Positions 8,382 to 16,999 of a stretch of DNA of 64,000 bases are shown here, in pieces (the first letter of the stretch is position 1; each line of letters opens with the position of its first letter). Position numbers and translations under genes: made by a program. The stretch comes from Streptomyces caniscabiei (GTDB lineage: Bacteria > Actinomycetota > Actinomycetes > Streptomycetales > Streptomycetaceae): contig NZ_JABXWI010000002.1 of assembly GCF_014930365.1 (NCBI RefSeq), positions 729,841 to 793,840 on the forward strand, in the 5' to 3' direction. The notes under the pieces are model-generated. The model did no database searches. It worked only from the letters and a program-made list of their open reading frames with translations, and had not been told where the DNA came from.

Positions 8382-10211
8382 TCATCTCACCCTGAACACC
8401 GGCCCCCGCGCGGTGAACGGCAGGTGAGCACCCTGTGGAATCAGATACGCGTGCTCCCGCCGCACCCGCAGCACGTCGATCCAGCCGTCCGTGATGACGA
8501 GGACCGGCGCGCCCGGTGGGAAGTCGTCGGCGCGGTGCAGCAGGTCGACGCCGGGCTGCAGTTCAGTGCCGCCGCGGCCGCGCACCCGCACCCGCCCGGC
8601 GATCTCGGTGACCGGCAGGTATCCCGCGTCGTGCGGGGCCGCGTCGCAGAAGACGACCCGGGCGGCCGGTACGTCACGGGCAGCGGCGTACGAGGCGATC
8701 GCGCCCAGTGCCTTGCCGAGCAGCGTCCGGTCCATGGAGCCGGAGGTGTCGAGGACGACGCCGAAGGTGCAGCGGGCGGTCTCCTCGGGCGGGAAGTACC
8801 GTCCGGCGCGCGGGATGTCGGGGGTCGCGGACTGACGGCGCGAGAAGCGCGCGTAGGTCCGGACGGACTGCGGGCGCGGCACGAACTCGTCGAACCAGCG
8901 GGCGAGTTGCGCGTCCCAGGGCAGGGGCGGATGGCTGAGGGCCTGGATCTCCTCGACCAGACCGGCGGGCAGGAGGCCGCGTTCCTGCCGCTCGTGCAGG
9001 TCGAAGCCCCGGGCGAGGCCCCTGCGGTAGAACTCGTCGAGGTCGACGTAGTCGCGCGGCGAGCCGAGCGGGCCGCCGAGGATGTCGCCGACGCCCTTGC
9101 CGCGCAGGGTGGCGAGCCGGCGCATCCGGCGCAGGTCACCGGCGATCCGGTCGTAGACCTCCTCGGCCGACAGCCCGGACAGCTCGCGGTCGTACAGCAG
9201 CCCGTCGGGCATGGTGCCGACCCGCATCTCGCGCAGCCAGTCGTTGATGACGTAGTCGGCGGCGATGTTGAACAGATACGGGTCGCGGGTGCCGCAGCGG
9301 TCGCCGTGGCGCAGGGCGGCGTGCAGCATCTCGTGGGCGAGGATGAACCGCCACTCCTCGTCGTCGAACTGGCGGAGCGGGTTGATGTAGATCTCCCCGG
9401 CCGCCGCGTCGACGGCCGCGACGGAGATGCCGTGGGCGTGGGCGAGTTCGACGTCGGCGACGATACGGATGCCGGCCGCGATGCCGCCGAGCAGCGGGTA
9501 GGAGGAGACGAACCAGCTCAGGGCCTTCTCCCAGGGCCGCATGCGGACGGGCTCGTCGTCCAGGGACGCGCGGCGGCCGCCTGCCATGTCCATCGCGGCG
9601 GACATCGTGCGGGTGAGGGCGTGCGCGAAGGCGAGCTGCCAGTCCGTGGGCGTACCGCGCCACTTGGGCCAGGACAGCAGGAGCTGGTCGGGCTCGTCAC
9701 CGGCCGTCCCGCAGTCGGCGTACGCCGCCGGGAGCCCGCCCTGGCGCCAGCGCGCGGCGAGGCGCTCCTCGTCGCCGTCCGGGTAGCGGGCGGGCAGGTT
9801 CTCGGGCGTCAGGCCCACGGGGAAGGTGAGCAGGAACCGGTTGACGGCCACGCAGCGGGCGGCGAGGTCGAACCGGTCGGGCTGGGTACGCTCGCCGTGC
9901 GCCGCCGGGACGTGCCCGAAGCCCAGGTGGACGGCGGCGTGGGCGATGGCCCAGGCCCAGGCGTCGGGGGTGGCGAGCCGGTCGGGGTGCGCGTGCAGCA
10001 CGCCCTCGGAGTCGACCCGGACGAGGCCCTCGCGGGGCGCGAGGTCGCACTTCTCCTTGCGGCAGACGCTGAACCCGACCGCCCGCAGCGCGGGGTTGTA
10101 CCGCACCGCCTCCAGCCCCGCCTCGAACGCCTCACCGGCGAGGTCGCGCTTCGTCTTCTTTACGCCCTGCGTCTTCTTTCCGCCCTGCCCCTTGCCGCCG
10201 GACGTGCTCAC
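8382..10211 (-). CDS. DUF2201-type HExxH/VWA protein
   Basis: 609 residues. An N-terminal Lys-rich stretch is followed by a metallopeptidase-like region with LAHEMLHAALRHGDRCG (HExxH, about residues 285-300). Near residue 470 comes a VWA domain with the MIDAS motif VLDTSGSMD. The family is known as DUF2201 or VWA-like, and its members pair with a MoxR-type ATPase. The upstream gene is exactly that, and its stop overlaps this GTG start as GTGA, so the two are translationally coupled. MoxR/VWA pairs act as chaperones that load metals or remodel proteins; the client here is unknown. The HExxH and MIDAS residues are intact. Confidence 0.85.
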   Translation of the reverse strand: MSTSGGKGQGGKKTQGVKKTKRDLAGEAFEAGLEAVRYNPALRAVGFSVCRKEKCDLAPREGLVRVDSEGVLHAHPDRLATPDAWAWAIAHAAVHLGFGHVPAAHGERTQPDRFDLAARCVAVNRFLLTFPVGLTPENLPARYPDGDEERLAARWRQGGLPAAYADCGTAGDEPDQLLLSWPKWRGTPTDWQLAFAHALTRTMSAAMDMAGGRRASLDDEPVRMRPWEKALSWFVSSYPLLGGIAAGIRIVADVELAHAHGISVAAVDAAAGEIYINPLRQFDDEEWRFILAHEMLHAALRHGDRCGTRDPYLFNIAADYVINDWLREMRVGTMPDGLLYDRELSGLSAEEVYDRIAGDLRRMRRLATLRGKGVGDILGGPLGSPRDYVDLDEFYRRGLARGFDLHERQERGLLPAGLVEEIQALSHPPLPWDAQLARWFDEFVPRPQSVRTYARFSRRQSATPDIPRAGRYFPPEETARCTFGVVLDTSGSMDRTLLGKALGAIASYAAARDVPAARVVFCDAAPHDAGYLPVTEIAGRVRVRGRGGTELQPGVDLLHRADDFPPGAPVLVITDGWIDVLRVRREHAYLIPQGAHLPFTARGPVFRVR

Positions 10212-11269
10212 CGGCGGGCCTCCACCAGCCGGGGCATGTCGCGGGCCGCCTCGACCAGGAACCAGGCGGGCAGCACGGGATTGCCGTCGGTGTCGTCGGC
10301 GATGACGGTCTGGGCCACCTCGACGGAGATCTCCGCGAGCCGCACCAGCAGGGACTTGGCGCGGTACGCGGTCTGCCGCCCGTTCGCCGACATGTGCTGC
10401 TTGCTGACCGGGAGTTCCTTGATCAGCCGGCCGCGGAAGGAGTCGGCGAGGTAGTACAGCAGGTCGCGGTCCTCCACGCGGTGGGGCCAGCCGGCCTCGC
10501 CCTTGAGGATCGCCTCGATGCCGAACCGGCTGCGCACGATCTTGACGTAGCCGCAGAAGGCCACCGCGTGCGCGGGCGTCAGCGTGCCGTGCGCGAGGAC
10601 CTTCAGGGTCTCCTCGTCGAGGTCGCGCCCGAAGGAGTGCAGCGCGTCGGAGAGCATGTGCCAGGAGCGGGGTGTGGAGAACGGCTCCTCGCTCTTCGGC
10701 GGCTTCGACCACAGCTGGTCCGGGCGGTCGGTGAGGTGGTCCAGGATCCAGGGGTGGATGCCGTTGTCCTCCGCCCAGACCAGCCAGTCCTTGGCCGAGG
10801 CCTGGAGGTGGACGTGGGTGAGACGGTTGACCAGGGCGGAGGCGATGGGGCGGGCCAGGGCGTTGTCGGTGGCCCGGTTGCCGGCGCCGATGACGATCGA
10901 GCCCTTCGGCAGCTCGTAGCTGCCGATACGGCGGTCCAGGATCAGCGAGTAGAACGCCTTCTGCACATCCGGGGTGGCCGCGTTCAGTTCGTCCAGGAAC
11001 AGGCAGTACGGCTCGTCGCGGGCGATCGCCTCCGGCGGGCAGAACACGGAGCGGCCGTCGCGGATCTGCGGGACGCCCATCAGGTCCTCCGGCGCGAGCT
11101 GCGTACCGAGGAGGCTCACGCACGTAAGGCCCAGCGACTCGGCGAAGTCCCGTACGAGGGAGGACTTTCCGATGCCGGGGGCGCCCCAGACGAAGACGGG
11201 GCGGACGGTGGCGAGGCCGAGCAGCAGCTCGGGGATGCGGGAGGGGGTGACGGTGACGGCTGCCTGCAA
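10208..11269 (-). CDS. MoxR-like AAA+ ATPase
   Basis: 353 residues. Walker A is VWGAPGIGKSSLVRDF near residue 30, Walker B is CLFLDELNAA near residue 90, and sensor 1 is IVIGAGNRATDN. The family couples ATP hydrolysis to remodelling of a VWA-domain partner. The partner gene follows directly with a GTGA overlap. The TTG at 11269 is chosen because GGAG lies 8 bases upstream and the protein then starts just before the TPSRIPELLLG helix; longer in-frame starts run into low-complexity sequence. The true start is moderately uncertain. Confidence 0.87.
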   Translation of the reverse strand: MQAAVTVTPSRIPELLLGLATVRPVFVWGAPGIGKSSLVRDFAESLGLTCVSLLGTQLAPEDLMGVPQIRDGRSVFCPPEAIARDEPYCLFLDELNAATPDVQKAFYSLILDRRIGSYELPKGSIVIGAGNRATDNALARPIASALVNRLTHVHLQASAKDWLVWAEDNGIHPWILDHLTDRPDQLWSKPPKSEEPFSTPRSWHMLSDALHSFGRDLDEETLKVLAHGTLTPAHAVAFCGYVKIVRSRFGIEAILKGEAGWPHRVEDRDLLYYLADSFRGRLIKELPVSKQHMSANGRQTAYRAKSLLVRLAEISVEVAQTVIADDTDGNPVLPAWFLVEAARDMPRLVEARR

Positions 11270-11363
11270 GGCGGGGGCTCCAGGGGTTCGGTCCTGTGGA
11301 CGTTGCGGACAGTGTGGGTGACCGCTTCGCCGGAGCGCAGCCGAATTTTCTGGGCCGGGGCGC

Positions 11364-13535
11364 CTATGCGTCTGCCGGGTTCTGTTCGGGGGCGGGTGCG
11401 GGTCGTTTCGTGGCTGGTCGCGCAGTTCCCCGCGCCCCTTCAGGGCGCTCATGCCCGGCCACGGGTACTTGGGGACCGTTCGCTTCCCGCAGCCAGCGGC
11501 GCAGTACCCGGTGGATGTGTTCCGCGCCCACCAGGTCCTCGTCCTCCTCGACCGGCTCCGAGAGGGCCAGGGGGGACATCAGGAAGGGGCGGGACTGGCA
11601 GCCGCCCAGGCCTCCGTGGGAGCCGATCTGTTCCTCGAAGGCGAGGACCTCGCCGTCGGTGGGGTCGTACCAGGAGTTGACCATGATGTCGGCGGTGTGG
11701 GGGAAGCCGTGGGTGCGGCGTACGGCGTCGGCGGCGCCGGGGCCGAAGTCGGCCAGGGGGCCCGGGTGTTCGTCGCTCAGCTCGTCGATCGGGATCTCCG
11801 CGCCGTGCGCGCCGAGGACGACGCCGCCGTGCTCCTCGCTGCGGACCAGGACGAAGCCGATGCCGGGGTGGTTGGCGAGGGTGGAGAGCAGGGCGGGGTG
11901 GCGGGCGTCGATCTCCTCGCGGCTCATCCGGTGGGAGACGTCGGGGAAGGAGACGAGGCCGAGGTTGCCGGAGGCCAGGGTGATGGGCTCGGAGCGGCGG
12001 GTGGGGCGGTGCTCCTCGACGCCCTCCTCGACGGGGATGCGCAGCGCGGCCCGTACCGCCGCGCGGGCCTCGGCGCCGCTGTGGGTGCGCTGGGCGCGGC
12101 GCGGGACGGGCAGGCCGCAGCCGGCGCGGACCAGGTCGCCGAGGGTGAGGCCGTAACGGCCGAGGAAGGTCTCGCCGGGGCTCTGGCCGTGGTCGGAGAG
12201 GAGGACGATCCGGTAGGCGCGCGGGGCGTGTTCGGCGACCTGGGCGATCAGCGCGAGGGAACGGTCCAGGCGTTCGAGGATCTTCGCCGCGTCCCGGCTG
12301 TGCGGGCCGGAGTGGTGCGCGACCTCGTCGTACGCCACCAGGTCGGCGTAGATGGCCGCGCGGCCGGCGAACATGTCGCCGATCACCGCGGCGACGACGA
12401 CATCGCGCTCGACGACGGTCGCGAAGGCCCGGATGAACGGGTAGAGCCCGCCGCGCTTGACGCGGGGGCGCTGCTCGGCGAACCGGGCCCGGGTGGACTG
12501 GCCGATCTCCCGCAGGACGTCGGCGGCGAAGGACATGGCGGTGCGGACGGCGTTGGCCGGGTCGGAGAAGTAGGCGAAGTACCCGGCACGGGAGCGGTTG
12601 CGCCGGCCCCGGCGGGCCGCCATCGACAGGACGAGAGCGAGCTGCTCGGCGCCGCCGCTGAAGAGATTGCCGCGGCTGGCGCCGTCGACGGTCAGCAGTC
12701 CGCCGTCGCCGGTGCGCTCGACGGCCCGGCGCTGGAGTTCGGCGGCGCTGGAGGGCCGGTTGCAGACCATGACCTCCCGGGTGTCCTTCTCGTACCAGCG
12801 GAAGGCGGGCACGTCGTGGTTGGTGCCGTGCAGGATGCCGAGCTGGCTGGCGCCGGTCTGGCTGGACCAGTCGGTGCGCCACGGGGTGAGCCGGTGCGTG
12901 GGCCGGGGCCGGGCGGCGCCGGCCGACGCGGGCGGCGGCGCGAGGCCCAGCCACTCGGCCACGGTCGGCATCAGCCCCTTCTCCGTCGCCGCCTCCAGCA
13001 CGTCGTGGCCGACGCCGTCGAGCTGGAGGAAGACGGTGCCGGGTCCCGCGGGCCCCGGGTGGCCGTCGTGGTGTCTACGGCGGCGGTAGGCGAGGCGGTA
13101 CAGACGGCGGCGGTAGGCGTCGTCGTCCCGTACGGCGAGGGCGCCGCCGGTGGCGGAGGCGACGGCGGACATCACCGCGGCGACGACCACGGCCGTCTCG
13201 GGCGCGGCCGCGCCCTGTCCGGAGGGGTTGAGCCGCAGGGCGAGCAGGAGCAGGGAGCCGTTGAGGAAGAAGACGAGCAGGCCGAGGACGAGTGCCGGGA
13301 CCAGCAGCAGGGCCCGCACCAGCAGCGGCCACACCAGCGAGGACAGCAGACCGAACGCGCCGGCGCCCAGCGCGGCGGTCACGGCGATCCGCGTGACGCT
13401 CTCGTCGCTCTCGGACTGGAGCCGGAAGTCGGGCAGCGCGCCCGCGAGCACCAGCATGGTCAGCGTGGACACCGCCCATACGGCGAGCATCCGCCAGATC
13501 CCGCTCAGCACTCTCCGCCAACGACCACCGCCCAC
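11364..13535 (-). CDS. membrane-anchored alkaline-phosphatase-superfamily protein
   Basis: 723 residues. Three or four transmembrane helices lie in residues about 12-140. A phosphodiesterase/nucleotide pyrophosphatase-like domain follows. Its metal-site signatures are TVFLQLDGVGHDV (first Asp), THRLTPWRTDWSSQTGASQ with the nucleophile Ser/Thr region, ADLVAYDEVAHHSGPHS and IVLLSDHGQSPGE. The domain should hydrolyse a phosphodiester or phosphomonoester, probably outside or at the membrane. The last 30 or so residues are read from a copy of the genus-typical 3' repeat (GHERPEGARGTARPATKR), so the ancestral stop was probably earlier. The gene appears monocistronic. Confidence 0.82.
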   Translation of the reverse strand: MGGGRWRRVLSGIWRMLAVWAVSTLTMLVLAGALPDFRLQSESDESVTRIAVTAALGAGAFGLLSSLVWPLLVRALLLVPALVLGLLVFFLNGSLLLLALRLNPSGQGAAAPETAVVVAAVMSAVASATGGALAVRDDDAYRRRLYRLAYRRRRHHDGHPGPAGPGTVFLQLDGVGHDVLEAATEKGLMPTVAEWLGLAPPPASAGAARPRPTHRLTPWRTDWSSQTGASQLGILHGTNHDVPAFRWYEKDTREVMVCNRPSSAAELQRRAVERTGDGGLLTVDGASRGNLFSGGAEQLALVLSMAARRGRRNRSRAGYFAYFSDPANAVRTAMSFAADVLREIGQSTRARFAEQRPRVKRGGLYPFIRAFATVVERDVVVAAVIGDMFAGRAAIYADLVAYDEVAHHSGPHSRDAAKILERLDRSLALIAQVAEHAPRAYRIVLLSDHGQSPGETFLGRYGLTLGDLVRAGCGLPVPRRAQRTHSGAEARAAVRAALRIPVEEGVEEHRPTRRSEPITLASGNLGLVSFPDVSHRMSREEIDARHPALLSTLANHPGIGFVLVRSEEHGGVVLGAHGAEIPIDELSDEHPGPLADFGPGAADAVRRTHGFPHTADIMVNSWYDPTDGEVLAFEEQIGSHGGLGGCQSRPFLMSPLALSEPVEEDEDLVGAEHIHRVLRRWLREANGPQVPVAGHERPEGARGTARPATKRPAPAPEQNPADA
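11407..11446 (-). repeat. Streptomyces 3' repeat, copy A
   Basis: On the minus strand it contains GGGGCGCGGGGAACTGCGCG and then ACCAGCCACGA. It lies inside the last codons of the phosphodiesterase gene, in sense orientation. Four more copies occur at 13689, 19344, 21365 and 29105. Confidence 0.85.
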
Positions 13536-13688
13536 GTTCTGGCCACCTTTACCGTCACGATCCTGGGGTCAGCCTGTCATAGGGGGTGGGGGCGCCGGGG
13601 TGGCGTTTCGGGGTGGCACGGGGGCATGGCTCGCGGAGGGCCGGGGAGGGGTCGGGGCTTGCCGTGCGTCGCGGGCCGCAGGGCGTCG

Positions 13689-13724
13689 GTGGCTGGTCGC
13701 GCAGTTCCCCGCGCCCCTGTAGGG
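13689..13724 (-). repeat. Streptomyces 3' repeat, copy B
   Basis: Same element as copy A, minus orientation. It starts 7 bases after the stop codon of the resolvase-like gene (13731-14231). Confidence 0.85.
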
Positions 13725-13730
13725 ACGCGC

Positions 13731-14231
13731 TCAGCGGCCGTCGTAGCCCGCCGTCGGCATCGACAGCCGGCGGTGGACGTGGGCCTTCATCTGGGCGTCG
13801 TAGGCGGGTTCGGCGTGGCCGACGGTCTCGACGCGGATGCCGCGCCGGGCGCACTCGGCGGTGAAGTCGTCGACGGAGGCGAGGGCCCGCTCCAGCACGC
13901 GGCGGCTGGGGGCGACGAAGAGATCGACCAGGCCGGCGTCGACGTCGGCCCAGAGTGCGCAGTGGTCGGGGCGCAGTCCGCGCACGAGCAGCTCGCGCGT
14001 CACCACGTAGCCGCGCTCGGCCGCCCAGCGGGCGCACATGGCGTGCTGGCTGCGGGAGTCGACCAGGAAGGGATCCGCCTCCAGTTCCTCCAGCGGTGTC
14101 AGGCTCGCTATGGCGGCGACGCGCACCACGGCACCGCGACCCGCCGCGCCACGTCCCGCCGTACCGCGCCCCTGGGCCGCGTCCTGGCACGCCAGGCCGG
14201 AGACGCCGCCCCTGTGTCCCTTGTCTCCCAT
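13731..14231 (-). CDS. resolvase-like protein, probably inactive
   Basis: 166 residues. After a Gly/Arg-rich start, residues about 37-150 follow the layout of a serine-recombinase N-terminal domain: RVAAIASLT where RVS is expected, a CARWAAERGYVV helix-strand pair, then VDAGLVDLFVAPSRRVLERAL in place of the usual (V/D)VVVWxxDRLSR segment. The catalytic Arg-Val-Ser signature is altered and no DNA-binding domain follows, so it is unlikely to recombine DNA. It may be a domesticated or regulatory descendant. No inverted repeats or integrase genes are near. The ATG at 14231 follows a GGGGGG run. Confidence 0.55.
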   Translation of the reverse strand: MGDKGHRGGVSGLACQDAAQGRGTAGRGAAGRGAVVRVAAIASLTPLEELEADPFLVDSRSQHAMCARWAAERGYVVTRELLVRGLRPDHCALWADVDAGLVDLFVAPSRRVLERALASVDDFTAECARRGIRVETVGHAEPAYDAQMKAHVHRRLSMPTAGYDGR

Positions 14232-14395
14232 GCTGTTCCCCCCTCCCCCCGGCTCCGGGCCCCGCCCAGCGGAGCGAACCGCGGACGCCGGAAACCGGCA
14301 TGCCCGCCCACGGCATGATCCGCCGGACGGGCTCAGGCCGCAGACCCTACTCCAGCCCGTAGGCTCGGGGGAGTAGCGCGAAGGAGGCGAACGGA

Positions 14396-15169
14396 GTGCC
14401 GGTGGAGATCACCTGGTGGGGTCATGCGACCTGCACCGTGGAGGACTCGGGTACGAGGGTGCTGACCGACCCCCTGTTCGCGCGCCGGCTCGCGCATCTG
14501 CGAAGGCGCCGGGGTGCGCCCCCTCCGCCGGAGGCCGCCGTCGCGGACGTGGCGCTGGTGTCGCATCTGCACGCGGATCATCTGCACGTGCCCTCCCTGG
14601 CCCGGCTCGCCCCGGGGACCCGCCTGGTGGTGCCGAAGGGCGCGCCGCGCCAGGTGCCGGGGTTGCGCAGGCTGGCGCATCTGCGGCTCTCCGAAGCGGC
14701 GCCCGGGGACCGGGTCAAGGTCGGTGACCTGGTGGTACGTGCCGTCTCCGCCCGCCACGACGGGCGGCGGCTGCCGGTCGGGCCGCACCGTTCGCCCGCG
14801 CTCGGCTTCGTCGTGGAGGGCGAGGCGCGGACGTATTTCGCGGGGGACACCGGGCTGTTCGAGGCGATGTCCAAGGAGGTCGGGCCGGTCGACGTGGCGC
14901 TGCTGCCGGTCGGCGGCTGGGGACCGTACCTGGGCGAAGGGCATCTGGACGCGGGGCGCGCGGCGGAGGCGCTTGCGCTGCTCGCGCCCCGGAGCGCGAT
15001 TCCGGTGCACTACGGCACGTACTGGCCGATCGGCATGGACGCCGTGCGCCCCCATGAATTCCACGCCCCCGGCGAGGAGTTCGTACGCCTCGCCGCCGCG
15101 CGCGCTCCCGGGGTGACCGTGCACCGGCTGGGACACGGGGAGAGCGTACGACCGGGGGTGGCGCGATGA
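14396..15169 (+). CDS. MBL-fold metallo-hydrolase
   Basis: 257 residues of the UlaG/YtxB-like metallo-beta-lactamase fold. Metal ligands are visible: ITWWGHAT at the start, the SHLHADHLH motif near residue 60, YFAGDTG with its Asp near residue 145, and PVHYGTYWP near residue 205. Members hydrolyse lactones, cyclic nucleotides or N-acyl phospholipids; the substrate is not predictable here. GTG at 14396 is preceded by AAGGAGG. The DedA gene follows 43 bases downstream on the same strand, so the pair may form an operon. Confidence 0.85.
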   Translation: MPVEITWWGHATCTVEDSGTRVLTDPLFARRLAHLRRRRGAPPPPEAAVADVALVSHLHADHLHVPSLARLAPGTRLVVPKGAPRQVPGLRRLAHLRLSEAAPGDRVKVGDLVVRAVSARHDGRRLPVGPHRSPALGFVVEGEARTYFAGDTGLFEAMSKEVGPVDVALLPVGGWGPYLGEGHLDAGRAAEALALLAPRSAIPVHYGTYWPIGMDAVRPHEFHAPGEEFVRLAAARAPGVTVHRLGHGESVRPGVAR

Positions 15170-15212
15170 GACGCGCCCCGGTGCGGGTCCCCGAGGGCGC
15201 GGGGGAGGCCCG

Positions 15213-15827
15213 GTGATCGTCCTGGCCGCCGTGAGCACTCCGGTGCCGTACGCGTCCACCCAGCAGGCGATCGGCTATCCCACGCTGTTCCTGCTGGTGC
15301 TGGCCGGAGCGCTGGTGCCGGTGGTGCCGACCGGGGCGCTGGTCAGTTCGGCGGCGGTGGTGGCGTTCCATCAGACGGCGCCGCTCTCCCTGCTGATGGT
15401 GTTCGTGGTGGCGTCGGTCGCCGCGTTCCTCGGGGACATCGCGCTGTACTGGCTGGGGCGGCGCGGAATGGGCTCCAAGAACGGTTCGCGCTGGCTGGAG
15501 GCGATCCGCCGCCGGGCGCCGGAGGACCGGCTGGCGCAGGCGCAGGCGAAGCTCGACGACCACGGGGTGGCCGTCCTGGTGCTGTCGCGGCTGATGCCGG
15601 CCGGGCGCCTCCCGGTGATGCTGGCCTGTCTGCTGGCGAAGATGCCGTTGCGGCGGTTCGCCCGGGGGAACCTGCCGGCGTGCCTCGCGTGGGCCGTGAC
15701 GTACCAGCTGATCGGCATCCTGGGCGGGTCCTTGTTCAAGGAGCCGTGGGAAGGGGTGCTGGCGGCGGTCGTGTTGACGGTGCTGATCAGTGTGGTGCCG
15801 AGCGTGTGGCGCCGCGTCGTCCGCTGA
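15213..15827 (+). CDS. DedA/VTT-family membrane protein
   Basis: 204 residues with about five hydrophobic helices. The family core is present: VVPTGALVSSAAVVA, FLGDIALYWLGRRGM, and LSRLMPAGRLPVMLACLLAKMPLRRF, with the conserved Arg and Pro after the cytoplasmic loop. DedA proteins are lipid scramblases or proton-dependent transporters that affect membrane homeostasis. The start is GTG with a GGGGGAGG run upstream. Its last 41 bases overlap the convergent MBL gene. Confidence 0.87.
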   Translation: MIVLAAVSTPVPYASTQQAIGYPTLFLLVLAGALVPVVPTGALVSSAAVVAFHQTAPLSLLMVFVVASVAAFLGDIALYWLGRRGMGSKNGSRWLEAIRRRAPEDRLAQAQAKLDDHGVAVLVLSRLMPAGRLPVMLACLLAKMPLRRFARGNLPACLAWAVTYQLIGILGGSLFKEPWEGVLAAVVLTVLISVVPSVWRRVVR

Positions 15828-16887
15828 GGGGCGTTGCTCGGTCCAGCACGCGGGAGCCGCCGATCGGCAGGTCCCACAGGTCCTCGCGCGGCAGTCCGGC
15901 CGCCCGCCATGCCGCCCGCACCCGCCTCAGGGGTTCCAGGACCGGCTCGGTCGACAGGACGAAGGTGGACCAGTGCATGGGGGCCATGTGGCGGGCGCCG
16001 AGGTCGAGGAAGGCGCGGACCGCCTCCTCCGGGTCGCAGTGCACGTCCCTGAGCCACCAGCGCGGGTCGTAGGCGCCGATGGGCAGGAGGGCGACGTCGA
16101 TGCCGGGGTGGCGGCGGCCGATGAGGGAGAACCAGTGGCCGTAGCCGGTGTCGCCGGCGAAGTAGACACGTCTGCCGTCGGGGGCCGTGAGGACCCAGCC
16201 GCCCCACAGTGAGCGGCAGGTGTCGGTGAGGGTGCGCTTGGACCAGTGGTGGGCCGGTACGAAGTCGAAGCGGACACCGTCGAGTCGGGCCGCCTCCCAC
16301 CAGTCCAGCTCGGTGACCCGCTCGAACCGGCGCCGCCGGAACCAGCGGCCGAGGCCGGCGGGCACGAACACCGGGGTGTCGCGCGGGAGTCGGGCGAGGG
16401 TGGGGGCGTCGAGGTGGTCGTAGTGGTTGTGGCTGATGACGACCGCGTCCACGCGGGGCAGCGCGTCCCAGTCGATGCCCACGGGGGTGATCCGGGCCGG
16501 GGTGCCCAGGATGCGGCGGGACCAGACGGGGTCGGTGAGCACGGTCAGCCCGCCGATCCGCACCACCCAACTCGCGTGCCCCGCCCAGGAGACGGCGACG
16601 GTACCGGCGTCCACCCTCGGCAACGGACCGGGCTCGTACGGCAGGAGCGGGATGTCGGCGAGCCCGTCGGCCCCGGGCCGTACCGACCCTTCGCGGGCGA
16701 ACCGGGCGAAGGCCTTCAGCCCCGGGAGGGGGGTGGTGAGCCGGTCGGCGAAGGACCGCGGCCAGCGACGCCGCTCACCGAGCGGACGGGGCGGAGCGAG
16801 CGGCGGGAGGAGGGGGGTCCTGGACGCCGGGTCGCCGGCGCCCCGGGTGGTCGCCGCGGAGGTGATCGACTCGGACTGCTGCGTCAT
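15787..16887 (-). CDS. MBL-fold hydrolase, NAPE-PLD-like
   Basis: 366 residues. The metallo-beta-lactamase motifs are complete: VSWAGHASWVVRIGGLTVLT, ISHNHYDHLD, VPAHHWS, YFAGDTGYG and MAPMHWSTF. This arrangement is that of the N-acyl-phosphatidylethanolamine phospholipase D-like branch, so a lipid phosphodiester is a reasonable but unproven substrate. ATG at 16887 has GGAG 8 bases upstream and is preferred to a GTG at 16905. It is convergent with DedA, overlapping by 41 bases; both genes and the MBL gene at 14396 may act on membrane lipids. Confidence 0.85.
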   Translation of the reverse strand: MTQQSESITSAATTRGAGDPASRTPLLPPLAPPRPLGERRRWPRSFADRLTTPLPGLKAFARFAREGSVRPGADGLADIPLLPYEPGPLPRVDAGTVAVSWAGHASWVVRIGGLTVLTDPVWSRRILGTPARITPVGIDWDALPRVDAVVISHNHYDHLDAPTLARLPRDTPVFVPAGLGRWFRRRRFERVTELDWWEAARLDGVRFDFVPAHHWSKRTLTDTCRSLWGGWVLTAPDGRRVYFAGDTGYGHWFSLIGRRHPGIDVALLPIGAYDPRWWLRDVHCDPEEAVRAFLDLGARHMAPMHWSTFVLSTEPVLEPLRRVRAAWRAAGLPREDLWDLPIGGSRVLDRATPLSGRRGATRSAPH

Positions 16888-16999
16888 CGAGGAAGCTCCC
16901 GTCACTGAGCGTCGTCGTCACGAAGGATCGCCATCGTCGAGGTCCGCCGAAGGCCGGGGTCACCGAGGCCGCCGGTCCCGCCGGTCCCGCCGAAGAGCT

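Noticed and set aside
10212..11123. N-terminal extension joining the DUF2201/VWA gene to the MoxR region
   Set aside because: The upstream part is antisense-frame noise over the MoxR gene. The GTGA overlap at 10208-10211 gives a natural start.
13731..14231. Mobile-element resolvase
   Set aside because: Catalytic signature and DNA-binding domain are missing and no terminal repeats or transposase genes are nearby.
15181..15212. Second copy of the catalase hairpin insert
   Set aside because: GTGCGGGTCCCCGAG...GGGGGAGG is only loosely similar and lacks the paired stems; it is more likely an ordinary SD-containing spacer.
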